DNA of 10,995 nucleotides from SIG588 sp045654545 (GCA_045654545.1 JAZONO010000007.1:1-10995); one strand, 5' to 3'; numbered from the stretch's first letter, positions 1-5,630 are shown. Numbers and translations are program-made. The notes: generated by a model not told the origin, from the sequence alone.

Positions 1-24
1 CTCTACCAACTGAGCTATACCCCT
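1..24 (-). tRNA. 5' part of a tRNA cut by the window edge, possibly tRNA-Trp
   Basis: Read on the minus strand, the first 24 bases give the 5' end of a tRNA: a seven-base acceptor strand AGGGGTA, then TA and a D-arm reading GCTCAGTTGGTAGAG. The anticodon lies outside the window, so the identity cannot be read. A first base A with the AGGGG start resembles bacterial tRNA-Trp, but that is only a family resemblance. It lies 34 bases downstream of the CAT-anticodon tRNA on the same strand, so the two are probably co-transcribed from the promoter at 167-195. Confidence 0.8.
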
Positions 25-58
25 ATATTGAAAGCGGACGATCGTCCGCATTGTAAAC

Positions 59-135
59 TGGTGGGCCTTCAGGGACTCGAACCCGGGACTGACCGGTTAT
101 GAGCCGGCTACTCTAACCAACTGAGTTAAAGGCCC
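59..135 (-). tRNA. tRNA with anticodon CAT (elongator Met, or Ile2 after lysidine modification)
   Basis: The minus strand folds as a complete 77-nt tRNA including an encoded CCA (59-61). The acceptor strands GGGCCTT and AAGGCCC pair perfectly, with discriminator A at 62. The D stem is ACTC/GAGT, the anticodon stem is GCCGG/CCGGT with loop CTCATAA, and the T loop is TTCGAGT. The anticodon CAT reads AUG. Because the loop CTCATAA also occurs in tRNA-Ile2, whose C34 becomes lysidine, elongator Met and Ile2 cannot be separated by eye. It is not an initiator tRNA: its first base pair G1-C72 is fully paired. Two oddities are a C-U mismatch inside the T stem (positions 50:64) and an A10-U25 pair in the D stem where G10-C25 is usual. 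Confidence 0.95.
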
Positions 136-166
136 GCGACCGCCGTTCATTTTCGGCACGAACAGC

Positions 167-195
167 ATTATAACGCGTTTCAGGTTGTTTGTCAA
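167..195 (-). promoter_or_regulatory. Consensus sigma-A promoter for the tRNA pair
   Basis: On the minus strand there is a perfect TTGACA (190-195) and a perfect TATAAT (167-172) separated by exactly 17 bp. Transcription would start near 160, about 25 bases before the CAT-anticodon tRNA. A fully consensus promoter fits a strongly expressed stable-RNA operon. It also separates the tRNAs from the broken beta-lactamase-like gene upstream. Confidence 0.85.
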
Positions 196-208
196 GCGTA
201 ATTTTTAC

Positions 209-645
209 TTAATCCAAGGAAATTTCACTCTCGTTAAAACAGGCGTACAGCGCGTTGCGCATATTGATCTGCATTTCCACGTTCCGACTGTAACTGTGCT
301 GGAAATAGGTGAGGGCCAGGTGGTTTTTGGTATCTACCATCGAGAAGCCGCCGTCGGCTACCTTCATCTGTCGAAACGCAGGGATATACGTCGCAAGTTC
401 ATCCTCCGGCGTATATTTCCCTTGATCAAACAGTTGCAAAGCCGCCGTGCAGGTGAGCATTTTGGTCATCGAAAAGATGAGATACAGCTCGTCACCGCGG
501 ATCGGTTGATCGTTTTCAATATCGCTTTTGCCTGCCATGTAGCGAAACAGCGGCTGATGATCGCGATACACGATGCAGTCCACCGAAGGGGTGTTGCCCC
601 GCGCAGAATATCATCCAAGCACGCTTGCAAACCGTTGAAATGCAT
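209..645 (-). pseudogene. Remnant of a serine beta-lactamase-like (class C / PF00144-type) hydrolase gene
   Basis: The largest open piece (583 down to 209) contains the SxxK motif SMTK of serine beta-lactamase/penicillin-binding-type hydrolases, in the context FSMTKMLTCTAALQLFDQGK. The preceding VDCIVYRDHQPLFRYMAG fits the N-terminal region of these proteins. Two defects are visible. First, the likely start ATG at 645 opens a frame (MHFNGLQACLDDILRG) that runs out of phase at the C-run 597-600; one extra base there would join it to NTPSVDCIVYRD. Second, right after YIPAFRQMKVADGG the sequence jumps to GFSMVDTKNHLALTYFQHS and RNALYACF, which resembles the extreme C-terminus of such enzymes. 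The central region with the Tyr and KTG-type motifs appears deleted: about 140 residues remain of an expected 350-400. There is no good ribosome binding site before 645. It follows the small cysteine protein gene, on the same strand. Confidence 0.75.
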
Positions 646-678
646 AGTTGGGCACTTTTTTATCGGCGGTGTGATAAG

Positions 679-897
679 TTAGTCCAGCGAAAATTCTTCG
701 GCGGTGTGTTCCGCGCGCTTCGGTGCACGGTGGGGAATGCGTTTGAGCGGATCGTACACATATTTGCGGCACCGCTCATACAGCGGCATGGCACCGCGAC
801 GGGGACACAGCACGACCTTGCCGTCAAACGAACGTTGCCCGTGTTCACAGGTTTCGCACGACGGCGTGATATGATTGCCATACAGTTTCTGTCGCAT
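679..897 (-). CDS. Small four-cysteine protein of unknown function (72 aa)
   Basis: This is a 72-residue protein with cysteines at positions 14, 17, 31 and 43 in the order CETCEHG, VLCPRRG and RCRKYVYDPLKR. The CxxC plus two later cysteines suggests a small zinc-binding knuckle. The phrase CRKYVYDPLKRIP followed by a basic, proline-containing tail resembles short conserved Clostridia hypothetical proteins. The start ATG (895-897) has a purine-rich AGAGGG ribosome binding site at 905-910, and the gene begins 15 bases after the DUF1653 stop, so the two are probably one operon. No enzyme motif, signal peptide or membrane segment is visible. The function is unknown; a nucleic-acid or protein-binding role would be speculation. 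Confidence 0.75.
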   Translation of the reverse strand: MRQKLYGNHITPSCETCEHGQRSFDGKVVLCPRRGAMPLYERCRKYVYDPLKRIPHRAPKRAEHTAEEFSLD

Positions 898-912
898 AAG
901 GTTCCCTCTCTT

Positions 913-1128
913 TCATTCGCCGAGATAGGTGAAACGGGGGAGTGTCACGCCGTCCCGTTCCACGGTTTCGTTCCACATGGCGGCCGGGCGCACCCACAGC
1001 GTGCCCTCGCCGTACAGTGCCTGATACACCACCATCGGCTCCATGGTTTCGGAGTGTAGTGCCGTGCCGAGTACACGATATTCTTTGCCCTTGAAATGCT
1101 TCCAACGCCCCGTGCGCACGGTATCCAT
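913..1128 (-). CDS. DUF1653 family protein (71 aa)
   Basis: The protein matches the DUF1653 pattern from memory along its whole length: GRWKHFKGKEYRVLGTALHSET near the start, MVVYQALYGEGTLWVRPAAMW in the middle, and a closing PRFTYLGE. Members are 60-80-residue soluble proteins of unknown biochemical role, so the length is normal. The start ATG (1126-1128) has an AGGAG ribosome binding site at 1139-1143, and a sigma-A promoter lies just upstream (1159-1187). It is the first gene of a minus-strand pair with the small cysteine protein. The family assignment is fairly secure; the function is not known. Confidence 0.88.
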   Translation of the reverse strand: MDTVRTGRWKHFKGKEYRVLGTALHSETMEPMVVYQALYGEGTLWVRPAAMWNETVERDGVTLPRFTYLGE

Positions 1129-1158
1129 ACACAGTCAACTCCTATATTGTATTTGTAC

Positions 1159-1187
1159 ATTATAACAGATGCCTTTTGAAAAAGCAA
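1159..1187 (-). promoter_or_regulatory. Sigma-A promoter for the DUF1653 operon
   Basis: The minus strand shows TTGCTT (1182-1187), a 17-bp spacer and a perfect TATAAT (1159-1164). The predicted start is near 1152, giving a short leader before the ribosome binding site at 1139-1143. It is divergent from the gap promoter; the 131 bases between the two -35 boxes are AT-rich and hold no gene I can support. Confidence 0.7.
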
Positions 1188-1318
1188 TGTGTTTGCAGAA
1201 AAAAGAGGACGTCTTTGTGGAAATTGTAAAAAACGTGGGCGAAATGTATGGTGAAAAGAGAGAATTTGAAAAATATTTTGGGTAAGTAACCAAAGTGCAA
1301 AATGTTGTGTAAAACAAC

Positions 1319-1347
1319 TTGCAATCTTCTACAAAATGGAGTATAAT
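1319..1347 (+). promoter_or_regulatory. Sigma-A promoter of gap
   Basis: TTGCAA (1319-1324), a 17-bp spacer and a perfect TATAAT (1342-1347) lie 36 bases before the gap start codon. A short inverted repeat GTTGT/ACAAC (1304-1308 and 1314-1318) abuts the -35 box and might be a binding site, but it is only 5 bp per arm. Confidence 0.8.
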
Positions 1348-1382
1348 ACTCACGACTTAAAAAATATGGAGGTTGAATCACT

Positions 1383-2399
1383 ATGTCCGTTAAAGTTGCT
1401 ATCAATGGTTTTGGCCGTATCGGTCGTCTGGCGTTCCGTCAGATGTTCGGCGCTGAAGGGTACGAACTGGTCGCGATCAACGACCTGACCAAACCCAGCA
1501 TGCTGGCTCACCTGCTGAAATATGACACCGCTCAGGGCCGTTACGACGGTCACACGGTCGTGGCCGACGACGAAGCCGGCACCATCACTGTGGACGGCAA
1601 GGTTCTGAAGATCTATGCCGAGAAGAACGCGGCGGATCTGCCGTGGGGCGAAATCGGTGTGGACGTTGTCCTCGAGTGCACCGGTTTCTACTGCTCCAAG
1701 GAAAAGAGCCAGGCTCACATCGATGCCGGTGCGAAGAAAGTTGTTATCTCCGCTCCTGCCGGTAACGATCTGAAGACCATCGTGTTCAGCGTGAACGAAA
1801 AGACTCTGACCAAGGAAGACACCATCATTTCCGCAGCTTCCTGCACTACCAACTGCCTCGCGCCGATGGCGAAGGCTCTGAACGACTATGCCGAAGTGCA
1901 GAGCGGTATCATGACCACCGTTCATGCTTACACCGGCGACCAAATGATCCTGGACGGCCCGCACCGCAAGGGCGATCTGCGTCGTGCTCGCGCCGGTGCG
2001 CAGAACATCGTTCCCAACTCCACCGGTGCTGCGAAGGCCATCGGTCTGGTTATCCCTGAACTGAACGGCAAGCTGATCGGTTCCGCTCAGCGCGTTCCCA
2101 CCTGCACCGGCTCCACCACCATCCTCGTGGCGGTTGTCAAGGGCAAGGACATCACCAAGGAAGGCATCAACGCGGCTATGAAGGCGGCGGCTTCCGATTC
2201 TTTCGGCTACAACGAAGATCAGATCGTGTCCTCCGACGTGATCGGCATCCGCTATGGCTCGCTGTTTGATGCGACTCAGACCATGGTGGCGAAGATCGAC
2301 GATGACACCTATCAGGTGCAGGTCGTGTCGTGGTATGACAACGAAAACTCCTACACCAGCCAGATGGTCCGCACCATCAAATACTTCGCGGAACTGTAA
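1383..2399 (+). CDS. gap: Glyceraldehyde-3-phosphate dehydrogenase, NAD-type (338 aa)
   Basis: This cytosolic glycolytic enzyme converts glyceraldehyde 3-phosphate, phosphate and NAD+ to 1,3-bisphosphoglycerate. The NAD-binding fold opens with VAINGFGRIGR (residues 5-15). An aspartate in AINDLT (Asp34) is the usual sign of NAD rather than NADP preference. The catalytic signature ASCTTNCLAP carries the nucleophile Cys154, and His181 in TTVHAYTGDQ is the expected base. The C-terminal SWYDNENSYTSQMV is also typical. The length is standard. The start ATG has a GGAGG ribosome binding site at 1368-1372. The gene has its own promoter and terminator and is not beside pgk or tpi. Its codon use leans on CTG for leucine and C-ending codons, unlike the TTG-rich neighbours, which fits very high expression. 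Confidence 0.98.
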   Translation: MSVKVAINGFGRIGRLAFRQMFGAEGYELVAINDLTKPSMLAHLLKYDTAQGRYDGHTVVADDEAGTITVDGKVLKIYAEKNAADLPWGEIGVDVVLECTGFYCSKEKSQAHIDAGAKKVVISAPAGNDLKTIVFSVNEKTLTKEDTIISAASCTTNCLAPMAKALNDYAEVQSGIMTTVHAYTGDQMILDGPHRKGDLRRARAGAQNIVPNSTGAAKAIGLVIPELNGKLIGSAQRVPTCTGSTTILVAVVKGKDITKEGINAAMKAAASDSFGYNEDQIVSSDVIGIRYGSLFDATQTMVAKIDDDTYQVQVVSWYDNENSYTSQMVRTIKYFAEL

Positions 2400-2419
2400 T
2401 TCATTAGTTTCGTAACCTG

Positions 2420-2457
2420 CAATGGCGCTGTTTCGCACGGAACAGCGCCATTGTTTT
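2420..2457 (+). terminator. Intrinsic terminator of gap
   Basis: A 13-bp perfect stem (2420-2432 with 2441-2453) closes an 8-base loop and is followed by TTTT. It lies 20 bases after the gap stop codon. The T-run is short, so some readthrough into the VanZ-like gene is possible, and I see no separate promoter for that gene. Confidence 0.85.
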
Positions 2458-2491
2458 AGGGTGGACATCAGAATCCTTGGGAGAGATGATT

Positions 2492-2971
2492 ATGAAAAGG
2501 TCCTGGTGGCGTTGGTTGCTTGTCGCCTTGTGGATGGGCGTGATCTATATGTTTTCTGCACAGACGGGAGAGGTTTCGGGACATTTGAGCGGAGGTCTTA
2601 CGCAATGGCTCGTTTCCCATCTCACACCGCAGTGGGATGCGCTGTCGGTCGCGGCGCGTGAAGAATTGCTTGGCACGGTGCGCTTTTTGATCCGTAAAGG
2701 TGCGCATATGACCGAGTTCGCCGTGCTGGCCATGCTGTTTTTCTGTGCTTGGCGCAACGGCGGTCGGCGCACACTTGCCCGTGCGGCTTTGCTTACGGCG
2801 CCGTGCTGTTTGCTCACGGCGATGGGGGATGAATTTCACCAGCGGTTTGTGCCGTCGCGCGGCCCGTCCTTAGGCGACGTGTTTATCGATTTTGGCGGTG
2901 CTCTTTTGGGAATACTGTTGATGCTTTTGGTGTTCTCTCTTGCAAAGCGTTGCGGCAAATCGAAAGAATGA
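2492..2971 (+). CDS. VanZ-like membrane protein (159 aa)
   Basis: This is a small integral membrane protein with about four hydrophobic segments (roughly residues 5-22, 72-88, 96-112 and 131-150). It carries the conserved VanZ-family stretches RKGAHMTEFAVLA (68-80) and DEFHQRFVPSRGPSLGDVFID (113-133), including the E/H and R/D residues that define the family. Members take their name from VanZ of teicoplanin-resistance clusters, but most chromosomal copies sit alone and their role is unclear. I chose the ATG at 2492 because GGGAG (2479-2483) lies 8 bases upstream; a TTG at 2477 and an ATG at 2486 are in frame but badly spaced. The gene follows the gap terminator and precedes the structured-RNA promoter. 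Confidence 0.88.
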   Translation: MKRSWWRWLLVALWMGVIYMFSAQTGEVSGHLSGGLTQWLVSHLTPQWDALSVAAREELLGTVRFLIRKGAHMTEFAVLAMLFFCAWRNGGRRTLARAALLTAPCCLLTAMGDEFHQRFVPSRGPSLGDVFIDFGGALLGILLMLLVFSLAKRCGKSKE

Positions 2972-2982
2972 TACGCTTTTTC
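2944..2982 (+). terminator. Possible weak terminator at the end of the VanZ-like gene
   Basis: AAAGCGT (2944-2950) and ACGCTTT (2973-2979) can pair as a 7-bp stem, and the 3' arm runs into a T-rich stretch (2977-2981). The loop is 22 bases and the 5' arm lies inside the coding region, so this would be a weak terminator at best. Confidence 0.3.
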
Positions 2983-3011
2983 TTGACTTTACAGAAGAAT
3001 TCGCGTACAAT
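2983..3011 (+). promoter_or_regulatory. Sigma-A promoter of the structured RNA and proC operon
   Basis: TTGACT (2983-2988), a 17-bp spacer and TACAAT (3006-3011) form a near-consensus promoter. The expected start, about 7 bases after the -10 box, falls at 3018-3019, exactly where the closing stem of the folded RNA begins. Confidence 0.8.
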
Positions 3012-3017
3012 GAAGAA

Positions 3018-3293
3018 GAGGTTAAACCGACAAACCCGAACTCCGTTTTGGGAAGGCGGATTTTCACCCTGTCGGCGTTAAAATGCTCGGCAATCCGCGA
3101 GGATTACCTCCGCTTTTGCCTTGACATGACAAAAATCCGCTCTTTCCAAAATCTACGACCTCATAGTGAGGAGATTTCGAGGGATTTTTGTTCCGGTCGG
3201 GCGAAGTAATGCTCGCGCCTTACGAGAACGAACGGGGCAAAAAGCACCGAAAGATCCCACTATGAGGCGGGTTCGGATCTGACGGTTTAACCT
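3018..3293 (+). ncRNA. Large Y-shaped structured RNA of unknown class, in the proC leader
   Basis: This gap holds no plausible gene but folds almost completely by hand. The closing stem P1 is 11 perfect pairs (3019-3029 with 3283-3293). P2 is 8 pairs with one G-U (3036-3043 with 3269-3276). From P2 two arms branch. Arm A has 19 pairs with one bulge and one G-U (3046-3064 with 3132-3151), and ends in a hairpin 3092-3105 with a GCGA tetraloop on 5 pairs. Arm B has 10 perfect pairs (3159-3168 with 3258-3267), then 3170-3179 with 3248-3257 containing a tandem G-A/A-G, then 11 pairs with two wobbles (3185-3195 with 3233-3243). The GNRA loop supports the plus strand. No terminator follows P1, and the ribosome binding site of proC (3310-3313) lies 16 bases after it, so it is either a leader element or a processed RNA. 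No T-box, riboswitch, RNase P, SRP, 6S or tmRNA signature was recognised. Confidence 0.8.
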
Positions 3294-3321
3294 AGTATTA
3301 ACGGAAAGCGGAGCGATGACT

Positions 3322-4116
3322 ATGAAAATCGGCTTTATCGGTGCAGGAAACATGGCGAGTGCCATTGTGCGCGGTATGGCAAGCAGTGGCGTGCACGGCA
3401 GCGATATGTTGGTGTATGATGTCGATACGGCAAAACAGGTGGCTCTTTTTGAGGAGTGCGGTGTTTGTATGTGCGGCTCGGTAGAAGAAGTCATCTACGG
3501 TGTGGAAGCGGTGGTGCTGGCGGTGAAACCGCAGGTGTTCCCGTCCTTGTTGCCGCAACTGGCTCCGGCGTTGCAATCCTGCCGTCCGTTGATCATTTCC
3601 ATTGCGGCAGGCAAAACCCTTGCGTCCATCGAAGAGTTGGTTGGCGAGGGCCTGGCAATCGTGCGCGTGATGCCCAACATAAATGCTAAAGTCGGCGAAG
3701 CGATGTCGGCATATTGTGCCAATGCGGCGGTGACGGACACACAGCGCGACACGGTTCTGCGTGTGTTTGATGCAGTGGGACAAACCGTCGAAATGGCGGA
3801 AACGCATTTTTCGGCGTATGCGGCGCTGGCCGGTTGCTCACCGGCGTACACGCTGTTGTATATGGATGCGTTGGCAGAGGCCGGCGTGAAATACGGCATC
3901 CCGAAGGACGTGTCGCTTCAAATCGTGGCACAGGCGGTGCTCGGCACGGCACGCCTGTTGCAGGAAAGCGGCGACCATCCGCGTGCATTGGTGGATCAGG
4001 TGTGTTCGCCCGGCGGAACAACCATTGAAGGGGTTATCGCCCTGCAACAAAACGGGTTTGAAAACGCGGTGCTTCAAGCCGCACGTGCCAGTATGGAAAA
4101 GGATAAGAAATTATGA
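3322..4116 (+). CDS. proC: Pyrroline-5-carboxylate reductase (264 aa)
   Basis: This cytosolic enzyme carries out the last step of proline synthesis, reducing 1-pyrroline-5-carboxylate to proline with NAD(P)H. The N-terminal nucleotide-binding loop is KIGFIGAGNMASAIVRG (2-18), followed by AVVLAVKPQ and VRVMPN, all typical of ProC. The family signature near the C-terminus is seen in VDQVCSPGGTTIEGV. The usual GSGPAY reads GCSPAY here, a mild change. I chose the ATG at 3322 rather than that at 3316 because GGAG (3310-3313) is 8 bases from the former and only 2 from the latter. It is the first gene after the structured RNA, and its stop overlaps the rsmD start (ATGATG), so the operon is translationally coupled. 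No proA or proB is in view. Confidence 0.95.
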   Translation: MKIGFIGAGNMASAIVRGMASSGVHGSDMLVYDVDTAKQVALFEECGVCMCGSVEEVIYGVEAVVLAVKPQVFPSLLPQLAPALQSCRPLIISIAAGKTLASIEELVGEGLAIVRVMPNINAKVGEAMSAYCANAAVTDTQRDTVLRVFDAVGQTVEMAETHFSAYAALAGCSPAYTLLYMDALAEAGVKYGIPKDVSLQIVAQAVLGTARLLQESGDHPRALVDQVCSPGGTTIEGVIALQQNGFENAVLQAARASMEKDKKL

Positions 4117-4646
4117 TGAAGGTAATTACCGGCAGTCTGCGCGGTCGCACGGTGCAAACGTTGGACGGCGATGCCACACGTCCCACCACCCAACGGGTGA
4201 AGGAAGCGTTGTTCAGCGCCATTCAGTTCGATATTGAAGGGCGGCGCGTGTTGGATGCGTTTGCAGGTTCGGGTCAGCTCGGCATTGAAGCGATCAGCCG
4301 CGGTGCGACCGCTTGTGTGTTTGTGGATACCAACCGCGAAGCGGCCGAGATCGTGCGCCGCAACGTGACGTCGCTCGGCATTGCCGCGCAAAGCACGGTG
4401 TTGTGCCAAGATACGATGCAATTTCTGTTGCGCACGAGTGAACGGTTTGATATTGTGTTTTTGGATCCGCCGTATGCCTCCGAACTGTTGGAACGGGCGC
4501 TGGCGGCGGCGGAAAAATTGTTGAATCCCGGTGGTTTTATCGTATGTGAAAGCGATGAAAACACCACCTTGCCCGAAACGGTGGGTGCGCTCTCCTTGTA
4601 TCGTTCCTATCGTTACAGCCACGTGAAACTGTGGATATACCGCTGA
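4113..4646 (+). CDS. rsmD: 16S rRNA (guanine966-N2)-methyltransferase RsmD (177 aa)
   Basis: This S-adenosylmethionine-dependent enzyme methylates G966 (E. coli numbering) of 16S rRNA. The N-terminal signature TRPTTQRVKEALF (22-34) and the SAM-binding loop LDAFAGSGQLGIEAISRGA (47-65) are both present, and the catalytic motif DPPY is at 118-121. The length is normal for the family. The gene overlaps proC by four bases, with two tandem ATG codons at 4113 and 4116; AAGGA (4099-4103) serves either. The coaD start follows 14 bases after its stop. The rsmD-coaD pairing is a common Firmicutes arrangement and supports both calls. Confidence 0.95.
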   Translation: MMKVITGSLRGRTVQTLDGDATRPTTQRVKEALFSAIQFDIEGRRVLDAFAGSGQLGIEAISRGATACVFVDTNREAAEIVRRNVTSLGIAAQSTVLCQDTMQFLLRTSERFDIVFLDPPYASELLERALAAAEKLLNPGGFIVCESDENTTLPETVGALSLYRSYRYSHVKLWIYR

Positions 4647-4660
4647 GAGGAGTGGAAGAG

Positions 4661-5158
4661 ATGCGTTTGGCGATCTGTCCGGGTAGTTTCGACCCGGTGA
4701 CCAACGGACATTTGGATGTCATTCAACGTGCTTCGCATTTGTTTGACAAAGTGGTCGTGTTGGTGGCGGTCAATGCCGACAAGTACGGTGTATTTACCGC
4801 TGAGGAGCGTTGTGTGTTGTTGCGCCGCGCGACTGCACATTTGCCGAATGTGGAAGTGGACAGTTACGACGGCTTGCTGGCGGATTATGCCCGTGAACGG
4901 AACGCCGCCGCGATCGTGAAAGGTTTGCGCGCCATGTCGGATTTCGAATACGAATTCCAGATGGCACTCACCAACCGAAAACTGAACGATCAAGTGGAAA
5001 CGGTGTTCTTAACCACCTCCACCGAATACATGTATCTGTCCTCCAGCTTGGTGAAAGAGGTTGCCCGTTTGGGCGGCGATATTTCGGAATTTGTACCCTC
5101 TTGTGTTGCCAATGAAATTGTAAATAAATTTGAAAGGAACGATACCCATGACCGTTGA
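4661..5158 (+). CDS. coaD: Pantetheine-phosphate adenylyltransferase (165 aa)
   Basis: CoaD transfers AMP from ATP to 4'-phosphopantetheine, giving dephospho-CoA, the penultimate step of coenzyme A synthesis. The nucleotidyltransferase core opens with AICPGSFDPVTNGHLDVIQRA (4-24), containing the TxGH-type motif TNGH with His17. The C-terminal ISSS-type motif reads LSSSLVKEVARLGGD and the closing FVPSCVANEI also fits. The ATG at 4661 has AGGAG at 4648-4652, 8 bases upstream. A GTG at 4631 is in frame but overlaps rsmD and has no ribosome binding site. The 3' end overlaps the next gene by 11 bases. Confidence 0.96.
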   Translation: MRLAICPGSFDPVTNGHLDVIQRASHLFDKVVVLVAVNADKYGVFTAEERCVLLRRATAHLPNVEVDSYDGLLADYARERNAAAIVKGLRAMSDFEYEFQMALTNRKLNDQVETVFLTTSTEYMYLSSSLVKEVARLGGDISEFVPSCVANEIVNKFERNDTHDR

Positions 5159-5630
5159 AGTGATTTTGGAACAGTTGGACGATATGATTGACAAAGCGTT
5201 GCGCTTGCCTTTGTCGGGCGGCAAATGCTTGCTTCCTGCCGAGCAGTTGCGTGACTGTGTGGATGGCATCCGCGCGAACATGCCGATCGAAGTGAAACAG
5301 GCGAAAGCCATCGTGACCGACCGTGCGGAGATCATCTCCACCGCGCGCAAAGAAGCGGAAGGCATTGTGCGCACCGCCGAAGAGCGTGCACGCCGTCTGG
5401 TGCAGGAAGAAGAGATCGTGCGTCAAGCACAGGAGAAAGCCACCGAAATGTTGGCGCAGGCACAGCAGAAAGCGCGCGAAATGCGCCGCAGTGCGTTCGA
5501 TTTCTCGGAAGACGTTCTCAAACGCACCGAAGAAGCGCTGGCACAGCGTTTGACCGAAGTGCGCGGTGTGCGCCAGTCGTTGCGCAGTCCGCAATCCGCG
5601 ATTCAGAACAACACCAACAACGAAGAGTAA
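5148..5630 (+). CDS. Conserved coiled-coil protein following coaD (160 aa)
   Basis: This is a soluble, highly charged protein with no signal peptide or membrane segment. Residues 1-30 form a short amphipathic start (VEVILEQLDDMIDKA, then LPLSGGKCLLP). Residues 50-145 are one long alanine, glutamate and arginine-rich helix that would form a coiled coil. It looks like the Clostridia proteins often auto-annotated as ATPase or V-type ATPase subunit H after coaD; that label reflects coiled-coil similarity only. A DivIVA-like or scaffold role is conceivable but unproven. The ATG at 5148 has AAGGA at 5134-5138; the start lies inside the coaD end, so translation is coupled. The tail (Ser/Asn/Gln-rich, ending NNTNNEE) is disordered. 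It is the last gene before the terminator at 5636. Confidence 0.85.
   Translation: MTVEVILEQLDDMIDKALRLPLSGGKCLLPAEQLRDCVDGIRANMPIEVKQAKAIVTDRAEIISTARKEAEGIVRTAEERARRLVQEEEIVRQAQEKATEMLAQAQQKAREMRRSAFDFSEDVLKRTEEALAQRLTEVRGVRQSLRSPQSAIQNNTNNEE

Noticed and set aside
1188..1303. Small genes in the AT-rich spacer between the divergent promoters
   Set aside because: Open frames here lack ribosome binding sites and look like low-complexity AT-rich sequence; nothing else is seen.
1350..2468. A 372-codon open frame on the minus strand opposite gap
   Set aside because: It is the antisense shadow of a well-recognised gap gene, has no ribosome binding site and shows no family resemblance.
2940..3209. 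An 89-codon plus-strand open frame across the proC leader
   Set aside because: It begins inside the VanZ-like gene, lacks a ribosome binding site and shows no protein-like pattern. The bases are explained by RNA pairing.
3159..3267. Kink-turn in arm B of the structured RNA
   Set aside because: The tandem G-A/A-G step (3173-3174 with 3253-3254) is there, but the three-base bulge directly before it that a kink-turn needs is not.
3018..3293. T-box leader or metabolite riboswitch controlling proC
   Set aside because: The T-box core (GGTGGNACCGCG-like) is absent, as are the core motifs of the riboswitches I know, and there is no terminator or antiterminator. A new class remains possible.
3019..3293. 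MITE or other small mobile element with 11-bp terminal inverted repeats
   Set aside because: No convincing target-site duplication flanks it, no second copy is in the window, and the promoter fits the RNA's 5' end too well. A genome-wide copy search could reopen this.
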